Shown: positions 55,101-62,200 of the stretch, in pieces | Layout: every line of letters starts with the position of its first letter | Numbering within the stretch: the first letter of the stretch is position 1 | Assembly (NCBI GenBank): GCA_001931535.1 | Contig: CP016211.1 | Span: forward strand, 14,275,501-14,339,500 | Length of the DNA: 64,000 bases | From: Minicystis rosea | GTDB taxonomy: Bacteria; Myxococcota_A; Polyangia; Polyangiales; Polyangiaceae | Direction of reading: 5' to 3' | Program-made: the position numbers and the translations under genes | Notes under the pieces: model-generated | Database searches by the model: none | What the model saw: the letters and a program-made list of their open reading frames with translations, nothing else | Told to the model about the DNA's origin: nothing

Positions 55101-56408
55101 GCGGCCACCGACTGCGCGAGCGGCTTCTGCGCGGACGGGGTTTGCTGCAACTCCGCCTGCGGCAACAGCGCGGACTCCGACTGCCTCGCGTGCAGCGTGG
55201 CCAAGGGCGCGACCGCCGACGGCAACTGCACGGCGCTCACGGGGACCTCGTGCAACGACGGCAACGGCTGCACGCAGACCGACACTTGCCAGGCCGGTAC
55301 CTGCATGGGCGGCTCGCCGGTCGTCTGCACGGCGAGCGATCCGTGCCACACGGCGGGCACCTGCAATCCCGCGACGGGCACGTGCTCCAACCCGGCGAAG
55401 GCCAACGGCTCGGCCTGCGACGACGGCAACGCGTGCACGCAGACCGACACCTGCCAGAGCGGCGCGTGCGTCGGCAACAACCCCGTCACGTGCCCCGTGG
55501 CCGCCGCGTGCCAGCAAGTCGCCGCCTGCGATCCCGGGACGGGCATGTGCGCGGTGACGCCGGTCGCCGACGGCACGTCCTGCAACGATGGCAACAAGTG
55601 CACGGCGGGCGACTCGTGCCAAGGCGGCGTCTGCGTCGGCGGCGCGCCCATCGTCTGCACGGCCCTCGATGGATGCCACGACGCCGGCGCCTGCAACCCG
55701 ACCACAGGCGTTTGCACCAACCCGCCCAAGGCCGACGGCGCGGCGTGCGACGACAGCGATCTCTGCACCCAGACCGACACGTGCAAGTCCGGTGTCTGCG
55801 TGGGCGCGAACCCCGTCGTGTGCACGATCAAGGATCAGTGCCACACCAAGGGCACCTGCGATCCGACCACCGGCATGTGCGACGATCCCACGAAGGCCGA
55901 CGGCGCGGCTTGCTCCGACGGCAACGGCTGCACCGAGACCGACACCTGCCAAGCGGGCGTCTGCACGGGCGGCGCGGCCGTCGTCTGCACCGCCAAGGAC
56001 GAGTGCCACGAGGTCGGGACCTGCAACACTGCGAACGGCGTGTGCTCGAACCCCAACAAGGCCAATGGCACGCCCTGCTCGGGCGGGGCCTGCCAGGGTG
56101 GCAAGTGCATCCCCGACACCGGCACGAGCAGCAGCAGCTCGTCGAGCTCGTCCAGCGCATCGAGCGCATCGAGCGCGTCGAGCGGTACGCCCTCGACGAG
56201 CAGCAGCAGCAGTGGTGGCACCGGCGGCGCGGGCGGCGCCGAGCCTTCGAGCAGCAGCTCCGGCGGTGACGGCGGCAACGACGGCGGCGGCTGCGGTTGC
56301 CGCACGGCAGGCGAGGGCGAAGGCTCCGCGAAGGGCGGCGTCGCGATGCTGCTCCTCGGGCTCCTCGCGACCCGGCGTCGCGCCCGATCGGCTCGCCGCG
56401 CGGCGTGA
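52155..56408 (+). CDS. giant surface lipoprotein: propeller repeats, Cys-rich repeats, MYXO-CTERM-like end
   Basis: 1417 residues from ATG 52155, with AAAGGGATCCTCC upstream. Signal peptide with lipobox (SLAAACGTS). Residues about 60-260 are an unassigned beta domain. From about 265 to 970, a dozen or more repeats with FDGTNYLVAW-D-R-G--DIYGARVS--G-VLD--GI-IS form one or two beta propellers. Residues about 975-1320 have Cys-rich modules (five CNDGNGCTQTDTC-type units alternating with CHTAGTCNPATGTC). A Ser/Gly linker follows, and the end is CGCRTAGEG, a short hydrophobic helix (GVAMLLLGLLAT) and RRRARSARRAA, matching the MYXO-CTERM sorting pattern. Likely exposed on the outer surface and possibly processed at the C-terminus. 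Confidence 0.87.
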   Translation: MSSLFVRPAARSGALALLWMLSLAAACGTSDTVVTSGGSADPPATPPSSRAASTSVSAPFDLGGIMKQVHFAYRAEGDGFAGGHRTYEVRASASGFAFTPAADGASASVPARFVTTSIARGQGQPAPAAGEPRVAPDGHLAVARGAMTEHLRNDRDGVEQSFEIPTRPEGSSDLVVRVRVTGQTYAGLTAGGHHFRDPATGLGTRYGSATWIDGRGERTPLDVVWTGEELAITVPENVIDGSTYPAVLDPTVSPELGIDTPVPQVAQGDQTIPAVGFDGTNYLVAWHDTRVGAGRLMATRVSSAGAVLDSTGIAVAAKAYVEVGTNRPAIGFDGTNYLIAWANSSYGYLRSVRVSTSGAVVDSTPLTLAGTYVSSTPSVAFDGTNYLVVGATSTTVGGIRVSKAGALVGNAITISNATGNQTAPAVAFDGTNYFVVWQDNRGGFNYDIYGTRVSTAGTVVDGAGTGIAISTAANDQLAPTIAFDGTNYLVAWSDGRWGTPDIYGARVSPAGLVLDTSGIGISSMTADAQTVPRVAFDGTNHVVVWADARAGGSDVYAARVSPAGVVADPNGIAISAGTAGEQAPAIACSNAGSCFAAWQDQRAGTWDAFGARISGGAVTDALGIELTRAANDEVTPAVAFDGTNYMVVWQDRRNATNWDVFGARVSATGTVLDPSGIAISTATGDQITPRIAWMPSSYFVVWEDKRSGTGDIYGARVDASGAVLDAAGISISAATNEQRTPSVAGDGTNYFVVWSDARSGVFMGYGARVSAAGAVLDSTGISFTNAGTVTSPAVAYDGTRYLVVWSAGTIRGNRVTTAGAMLDGATGFQINASGTAPSIAFDGLNFLTVFERNSGVFGARVTGAAAVLDTTGLPIAPFVSYIRDQPAVGCDGSACLVAWRADGAGAIYTLYGSFVDQSGTVLNAGGFGISTSAKDHATPAVARDLAGHALVVYQSLDIDPPAGSQRIHARLVTSLGQGQACSAATDCASGFCADGVCCNSACGNSADSDCLACSVAKGATADGNCTALTGTSCNDGNGCTQTDTCQAGTCMGGSPVVCTASDPCHTAGTCNPATGTCSNPAKANGSACDDGNACTQTDTCQSGACVGNNPVTCPVAAACQQVAACDPGTGMCAVTPVADGTSCNDGNKCTAGDSCQGGVCVGGAPIVCTALDGCHDAGACNPTTGVCTNPPKADGAACDDSDLCTQTDTCKSGVCVGANPVVCTIKDQCHTKGTCDPTTGMCDDPTKADGAACSDGNGCTETDTCQAGVCTGGAAVVCTAKDECHEVGTCNTANGVCSNPNKANGTPCSGGACQGGKCIPDTGTSSSSSSSSSSASSASSASSGTPSTSSSSSGGTGGAGGAEPSSSSSGGDGGNDGGGCGCRTAGEGEGSAKGGVAMLLLGLLATRRRARSARRAA

Positions 56409-56416
56409 TCACGAAG

Positions 56417-56467
56417 CGTTCATCCCCGGCTCCTCTCCACGCACGTGGAGGACGCCGGGGATGAACG
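56417..56467. terminator. long bidirectional terminator
   Basis: Outer 14-bp stem CGTTCATCCCCGGC (56417-56430) with GCCGGGGATGAACG (56454-56467), inner 7-bp stem CTCCACG (56435-56441) with CGTGGAG (56444-56450). It starts 8 bp after one stop and faces the convergent 421-residue gene. Confidence 0.8.
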
Positions 56468-56546
56468 ACGCTCTCGATACGGGGCTTCGCGCTCGCGCGC
56501 TTCAAAGCCCGGACGGCATCGCCGTCACGCCCTCACCCAACCAGCC

Positions 56547-57812
56547 TCACCCCATCGGGAAACCGAGGCTCGAATAATACCCCTCGATGATCCCCCGGCA
56601 GGATGCCAGTTGCTCTTCGAGGAGCCGTGTATTCTCCGGGCCGTCGAAGGCCTTGTTGACGGTCCCGCCGAACAGGTAGGTGTGATAGGCACCCTCGTCC
56701 TCGGTGAAGGCCATGTAGAGGCGGGCGTGCATCTTCGTGCCGAGGAAGCTCGTGTCTCGTCCGGGCAGGCTCTCCGGCTCGCCGAACGTCAATCGCCACA
56801 TGGGCGTGAGGATGGTGTTCTCCACGAGCTGCGCGGCCCCGGGCGCGCTCGATTGGTAGGCGCTCACGGCCGAGAAGCCGTCGAGATCGACGAGATCCCA
56901 TTGCGAGCGGCCCACCTTCTCCCGGCCCATCGTCGCGCAGCGGACGTCGGGATCGGGCGCGTCGTAGGGGACGATGGCGTCGAGGGGAACGCCGTACATC
57001 CAGTTGGAGAAGTAATTCCAATCCGATTTGCCGATGCGCAGTACCTCGTCGTACCGCACCGCGGGCGCGCTTCCCGCGATGTCGTATCCGAAGGGGCGGC
57101 TCCAAGACGGTTTGGGACAATCGATCTGGTAATAGCCCGCGAAGACGTTGAACCAAGGGCTCGTCGGGTTGCCGTAGAGGCCTGGGCCGCCGAGCGAGAA
57201 CGCGCCCACCGAGAAGCACACGTTGAAGAGGAAGTCGGGCACGTCGGCGAAGAAGGTCTTCTTCACCATGCTCCCCACCTCGGACCCGAGGCGAGGCACG
57301 GTATCGATCGGAATCCGCATGATGGTGCTCACGATCGAGCGCGACGGGCCCGCGCTGGGATCGTTGATTTGCGGCGGGTGCGCTTGGATGCTGCCGCCCA
57401 CGGCGCCGATGGTCGGGCTCCAGGCCACGAGCACGTGATCGGTGAAGCGCGTGCACGCCCAGCCGCCGAGGCCACGCACGCAGAGGTCGCCGCCGATCGT
57501 GATCTCGCCTTCGCGCAGGTCGATGGTGAACGTCAGATCTTCTTTGAAGAGCCCTTGATGACCGCTGAATCGCTCGGTCAGCTTCTCTTCGTCGAGCGAG
57601 GCGCGGAAGACGACGAGCCCGTGGAAGAGCACCTCGAGCACGGCGCTGGCGCGATCGTGCGCGAGCGACAGCGCCACCTCGACGCCGGGCACGAGCTCCT
57701 TCCGGCCGAGGTCGATCCGTGTCGCGGAGAACCATGACCATGGATCGGGCGCGGGAGCTTCGAGCCCGCCCAGCCAAGGCAACGTATCTTCTGCGACAGT
57801 GACTCGTGACAT
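56547..57812 (-). CDS. hypothetical protein near the VgrG module
   Basis: 421 residues, no signal peptide or TM helix. The N-terminus is beta-rich (PGVEVALSLAHDRASAVLEV, GEITIGGDLCVRGLGGWACT); the middle and end contain many aromatics (SPWFNVFAGYYQIDCPKP, KSDWNYFSNWMYGVPLD, ARLYMAFTEDEGAYHTYLFG). I recognise no family. It stands divergent to, and 168 bp from, a gene that precedes the DUF2169-VgrG pair, so it could be a cargo or accessory protein, but that is only position-based. Confidence 0.65.
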   Translation of the reverse strand: MSRVTVAEDTLPWLGGLEAPAPDPWSWFSATRIDLGRKELVPGVEVALSLAHDRASAVLEVLFHGLVVFRASLDEEKLTERFSGHQGLFKEDLTFTIDLREGEITIGGDLCVRGLGGWACTRFTDHVLVAWSPTIGAVGGSIQAHPPQINDPSAGPSRSIVSTIMRIPIDTVPRLGSEVGSMVKKTFFADVPDFLFNVCFSVGAFSLGGPGLYGNPTSPWFNVFAGYYQIDCPKPSWSRPFGYDIAGSAPAVRYDEVLRIGKSDWNYFSNWMYGVPLDAIVPYDAPDPDVRCATMGREKVGRSQWDLVDLDGFSAVSAYQSSAPGAAQLVENTILTPMWRLTFGEPESLPGRDTSFLGTKMHARLYMAFTEDEGAYHTYLFGGTVNKAFDGPENTRLLEEQLASCRGIIEGYYSSLGFPMG

Positions 57813-57980
57813 GATCGACCTCCAGGTCAGAGAGCGCCGTGGTCATGCTCGGACGCGTCCCCGTCCAGATCAAGCCTCGCGCGCGGCGTGGGGCCGCATG
57901 CCATCGTGTCATGGACGCGCGTCACCGTTCTCCGAGCGCCGCTTCTCGCGTACGATGACGAAAGCCCTCCGAGGGGAAAC

Positions 57981-58616
57981 ATGAAGCCCGCCCCGCGATC
58001 CACAGACGTAGAGCTCCTCGAGCGCGAGCCCATCACCGGCGGCCGAGCGCGCGCGCCGATGCCGGCGGGCGAGGCGTGCATGGCCGGCGCGGTGATGACC
58101 ACGGGCCGCGAGGTCACTCGGCAGCTCATCGGCGACGCCGCTTACGAGCGGGCGCTGGCCTCCGTCCCGCCGCACATCGCCGCCGAGTACCGCCGCGTCA
58201 CCTCGGTGACGTGGGTGCCGCTCAGCATCATCGAGCCGGTCATCATGGCCATGGGCCAGGCCGCCGGGCGCGATCCCTTCGCCCTGCAGGACGACGTCGC
58301 GCGCACCACGGTGGAGCGCTCGCTCCGATCGATCTGGCGCATCTTCCTCCGGTTCACGTCGAACGACGCCATCCTCTCGAGGGTGCCTATCATCTTCAGC
58401 AAATCGTATAGCCGCGGCCGGCTCGTCACGGGCACCACGCGCGATGGCCGCACCCAGGTCGAGCTCCTCGACTGGCCCAATGCGCCAATGCACATCCTGC
58501 GCAACACCCGTGTCGGCCTGGAAGCCACCTTTCACGCCGCCGGTCGCCCCAATGTGCATGTCTCGCTGGAGCGCACACCGAACGGCGCGCTCTACGTCGT
58601 GAGCGGCCTGCGCTGA
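57981..58616 (+). CDS. possible TIGR02265/DUF2378-like myxobacterial protein
   Basis: 211 residues from ATG 57981, with GAGGGGAAAC upstream; the in-frame upstream start at 57888 is unlikely. Alpha/beta protein without signal or TM: VTRQLIGDAAYERALASVPP, WVPLSIIEPVIMAMGQAAGR, FRFTSNDAILSRVPIIFSKS-type segments. The size and layout recall the ~200-residue myxobacterial paralogue family TIGR02265, but the match is by impression. It precedes the DUF2169-pentapeptide gene by 165 bp on the same strand. Confidence 0.6.
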   Translation: MKPAPRSTDVELLEREPITGGRARAPMPAGEACMAGAVMTTGREVTRQLIGDAAYERALASVPPHIAAEYRRVTSVTWVPLSIIEPVIMAMGQAAGRDPFALQDDVARTTVERSLRSIWRIFLRFTSNDAILSRVPIIFSKSYSRGRLVTGTTRDGRTQVELLDWPNAPMHILRNTRVGLEATFHAAGRPNVHVSLERTPNGALYVVSGLR

Positions 58617-58781
58617 AAACGCGCGTACGCCCCGAATCGCCAGCACACAGCGGCTTGACCCGAACGGGAGCAGAGGTGACCATCCGCCTCCCGCCGGCGG
58701 TCGACCGTTCGATTGGCTCGGGGTCGTCGGGAATGCACGTACATCGATGGAGTGCTCCATGATCACCCCGAGTCGGCTCCG

Positions 58782-61700
58782 ATGACTTCCACGCACACAT
58801 GGCCTGTCGACATCACCTCTCTCGGAGAGGCGATGGCTGGAGCACGCGTGTGGAGCAGCCGGGAGCAGCCGCGCGTCACCATCGTCGTGAAGGGGACCTT
58901 CGCGATGGTCCACGGTCACGAGCTCATGCCGATCGCGCCCGCGCCGCTCGTCGTCGACGACGAGCACTTGGGCGGTCGCCTCCAGCGTGGCCTGCGCGCC
59001 GCGGGCGAGCTCGCGCCGCACGTGCCGCGCGTGGACGTGTGGCTCACGGGCCACGCCCACGCGGCGCCGGGCACGCCCACGACCAGCGCCATCGCGCGGC
59101 TCGTGCTCGTGCGCGATCGCGAGGTGCTGATCAACAAGTCCATCCGCGTGCAGGGCGACTGGTCGGAGGGGAGCGCCGAGCCGATGCAGTTCCAGCACAT
59201 GCCGCTCGTGTACGAGCGCGCGCTCGGCGGCCGCGGATCGGAGGAGAACCCGGCCGGCGTCGGCCTCACGACCGCGCGCATGCCGAACCTGCTCGATCCT
59301 CGCGGCCTCCCGCGCGCCGCGTGCTTCGCGCCCATCCCGCGGCGCTGGCCGGTGCGGGCCAAGCTGCTCGGCGATCTCGATCCCGCGGCGCTGGACGCAC
59401 CGAGCCCCGAGCTCCCCGCGACCTTCGATTGGAGCTACTTCCAGGCGGCGCCGGCCGATCAACGGATCGACGGCCTGCGCGGTGACGAGCTGCTCGTCCT
59501 CGATGGCCTGCACACGACGCTCGCGCGCGTGGAGGCGCGGCTGCCGTCGGCGCACGCGGTCGCGAGGTTGTACGGGCCTGGGCGCGCGCACGAAAAGGGG
59601 GAGCCGATCGCGCTCCGGCTCGACACGCTCGGCATCGACGTGACCGGCCAGACGTGCACGCTCCTGTGGCGCGGTCACTTCTCCGCCGAGGGGATGGACC
59701 TCTCCGAGATGCACGTGGTCGCCGGCATCGACATGCCGGATCGCAAGGTGGTTTGGCCGGAGCATGCGCCCGCGCCGCGCGCGCGCACGACACCGGCGAG
59801 CGCGCCTCCGGTGCCGTCCGCGCCCTCCGCGCCGGCGTTCAGCGCGGAGGAGATCGCGCAGCGCTTCACGGCCGCGACGGCGCCGGTCGATCGCCCGCGG
59901 CCGATGGCGGGGCGCAACGCGACCATCCGGCTCGACGCGAGCGACTTGGCGCGGCAGCTCGCGGCCGCGGGGCTGCCCGTCGCGCCGGAGGCGGCAGGGC
60001 AGGGCGGTGGCGAATCACCGCTCGGAGCGACCGTCCGGCTCGATGCGAGCGACGTGGCGCAGCAGCTCGCGGCCCTGGGTTTCCCGGTCGATCGTGAGGC
60101 GGCTGCGCCGGCACAGACACCGGCCGGGGCCACCCTTCGCTTGGACGCGAAGGAGGTGGCGCGGCAGCTCTCGGCCGCCGCGTTGCCATTCGAGCGTGAA
60201 GCCGCGGCGCCGGCGCGCGGTCAGGCCCCAGTCGGATCGACGCTCCGCTTGGATGCAAACGAGGTGGCGCGGCAGCTCGCGGTCGATCCTTTGCCCTTCG
60301 ATCGTGATGCTGCACCGAGGATCGGCGAAGCTCCGCCCGACCCAGCGCGCGCACCGCTCCCACGCGTCGGTGGATCGACCATCGATTTGAAGGCGGAGGA
60401 CGTCGCGCGGATCTCCCCTGCAGACGCGCTCCCGTTCGCGCCGGCGCGAAGGCCCGACGCGCCTTGGGAAAGAGCCACGCTCGAATTGAAGGCAGAGGAC
60501 ATGGCGCGAATCTCCCCCGCGGACGCGCTTCCTTTCGAGCGCGACGCGGCCCCGCGGATGGGGCCGCCGCCACGCGTGAGCGCACCATCGATAGCGATAG
60601 GGCCCTCGATACCCATTGTCCCCTTGTCGCCGCCGGATCCGATCGCTCCACCGCCCTTGCAAATGGCGGTCGAGCCCTCGCCTCCGCGCGTCGTCGTCGA
60701 GCCGCCGCTCATACACGGCGCAGTCGAGCCTGCGCTCGTGCACGCCATCGAGCCCCCGCTCGTGCACGCTGTGGAGCCTCCGCGCGCCGTCGCCGCGCCG
60801 CCGGTCGTGCTCGGCGCCGTCGAGCCGCCGCGTGCTCCCGTGGTTGTCGAGCCGCCGCCCACGGGCCTTCGTGCGACCGTGCTCGCGCGGGTCGCGGCGC
60901 GCGAGCCGATGCTCGATCTCGATCTCGCCGGCGCCGATCTGAGCCGCCTCGATCTCTCGGGCGCCGTGCTCTCCCGCGCGAACCTCGCGGGCACGCGGCT
61001 CGTGGGTGCGAAGCTCGTCGGCGCGCGGCTCGCGGGTGCGAAGCTCGGCGATGCGGATCTCGGCGGCGCGGATCTCTCGGGCGCCGATTTGAGCAACGCC
61101 GATCTCTCGCGCGCCACGCTCTCCAAAGCGCGGCTCGACGAGGCCGTCCTCACGGGCGCGAACCTCACGGGGGCGCAAGGCGTGGGCGCGAGCTTCGTCG
61201 GCGCCACGGCGCCGCGTGCGAGCTTCACGCGCGGGCAGTGGGACGAGGCCGACTTCACGCGCGCCGACGCGAGCGCCGCCGACTTCAACGCGGCCTCGAT
61301 CGCGGGCGCGCGCTTCGAGGGCGCGATCCTCGTCGACGCTCGCCTCGACGACGTGCGCGCGCGCGGCGCCGTGCTCGACGGAGCGCGGCTCGCGCAGGCG
61401 CGGGCCGTCGGGGCCACGTTCGCGGGCGCCTCGCTCCGCGGCGCCGACGCGGCCGGCTCGGTCTGGGAGAAGGCGACGCTCGACGGCGCCTCCTTCGCGG
61501 GTGCGCACCTCGAAGGCGCGAACTTGAGCCGCGCGAGCAGCATCGACGCGAGCTTCGCGGGCGCCGCGCTCGGCGGCGCGAACCTGCAACGCCTCACCGG
61601 CGACGGCGCCGATCTGCGCGACGCCAACCTCGAGCGCGCGGACCTGCGACAAGCTCGCCTCCACGACGCGCGCTTCGAGCGCGCCGTGCTGCGCGACGTC

Positions 61701-61964
61701 TCCGCGCTCAAGGCGGACCTTCCGCGCGGCCGCTTCGACCACGCGGATCTCAAAGGCGCGAGCCTGCGCAGCGCGCGGCTCGCGGGCGCGCGCTTCGTGC
61801 GCGCCGAGCTCGACGGCGCCGATTTCCGCGACGCCGATCTCGATGGAGCCAACGTCTTCGGCGCGTCCCGCAAGACGGCCAAGCTCGGCGCCAACGTTCG
61901 CGGTCTCGTCGACACCGATCCTGGTGGCGACGAGCCGCCCGCGCGCAAAGGCCCATTCCAGTAG
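58782..61964 (+). CDS. DUF2169 protein fused to a pentapeptide-repeat domain (type VI secretion accessory)
   Basis: 1060 residues from ATG 58782 (MTSTHTWPVDIT). Residues 1 to about 335: DUF2169 (VVKGTFAMVHGHELMPIAPA, ALGGRGSEENPAGVG, TFDWSYFQAAPADQRIDGL), a domain used as an adaptor that loads effectors onto VgrG. Residues about 370-610: six copies of a 28-50-residue unit (RLDANEVARQLA---LPFDRDAA, the last two reading LKAEDVARISPADALPF). Residues about 610-715: Pro-rich. Residues about 720-1045: pentapeptide repeats A(D/N)LSxA (GADLSRLDLSGAVLSRANLAG), a right-handed quadrilateral beta helix. It sits 236 bp upstream of vgrG on the same strand. Confidence 0.88.
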   Translation: MTSTHTWPVDITSLGEAMAGARVWSSREQPRVTIVVKGTFAMVHGHELMPIAPAPLVVDDEHLGGRLQRGLRAAGELAPHVPRVDVWLTGHAHAAPGTPTTSAIARLVLVRDREVLINKSIRVQGDWSEGSAEPMQFQHMPLVYERALGGRGSEENPAGVGLTTARMPNLLDPRGLPRAACFAPIPRRWPVRAKLLGDLDPAALDAPSPELPATFDWSYFQAAPADQRIDGLRGDELLVLDGLHTTLARVEARLPSAHAVARLYGPGRAHEKGEPIALRLDTLGIDVTGQTCTLLWRGHFSAEGMDLSEMHVVAGIDMPDRKVVWPEHAPAPRARTTPASAPPVPSAPSAPAFSAEEIAQRFTAATAPVDRPRPMAGRNATIRLDASDLARQLAAAGLPVAPEAAGQGGGESPLGATVRLDASDVAQQLAALGFPVDREAAAPAQTPAGATLRLDAKEVARQLSAAALPFEREAAAPARGQAPVGSTLRLDANEVARQLAVDPLPFDRDAAPRIGEAPPDPARAPLPRVGGSTIDLKAEDVARISPADALPFAPARRPDAPWERATLELKAEDMARISPADALPFERDAAPRMGPPPRVSAPSIAIGPSIPIVPLSPPDPIAPPPLQMAVEPSPPRVVVEPPLIHGAVEPALVHAIEPPLVHAVEPPRAVAAPPVVLGAVEPPRAPVVVEPPPTGLRATVLARVAAREPMLDLDLAGADLSRLDLSGAVLSRANLAGTRLVGAKLVGARLAGAKLGDADLGGADLSGADLSNADLSRATLSKARLDEAVLTGANLTGAQGVGASFVGATAPRASFTRGQWDEADFTRADASAADFNAASIAGARFEGAILVDARLDDVRARGAVLDGARLAQARAVGATFAGASLRGADAAGSVWEKATLDGASFAGAHLEGANLSRASSIDASFAGAALGGANLQRLTGDGADLRDANLERADLRQARLHDARFERAVLRDVSALKADLPRGRFDHADLKGASLRSARLAGARFVRAELDGADFRDADLDGANVFGASRKTAKLGANVRGLVDTDPGGDEPPARKGPFQ

Positions 61965-62200
61965 ACCCACCTTCCGAGCGCGTATCCCGAGGACACAATC
62001 GATGTCACCGGCCTCGACCGACGATATCGACGCTGGACGTGTATGCGATGTTGGGAATCTCGATCGAGCGCGTCGATCCGAAATCGACTCGATACCTCTG
62101 CTCGAGGTTCTCTCCGTCGGTGAGCTGGCTTATGTTCCGGCGCCCGTGATACCGCCCGAGCACGGCGGCGCGCGCACGGACGAGGAGAGGACGGCCGCGG
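61965..62200. other. 236-bp gap before vgrG
   Basis: No supported gene. GAGGAGAGG at about 62182-62190 is the likely ribosome site of vgrG. Confidence 0.4.

Noticed and set aside
52026..56009. Long open frame on the minus strand (1327 codons) opposite the propeller gene
   Set aside because: Arg/Ala/Val-rich composition without domains; the plus strand encodes a clear repeat protein. GC bias produces such antisense frames.
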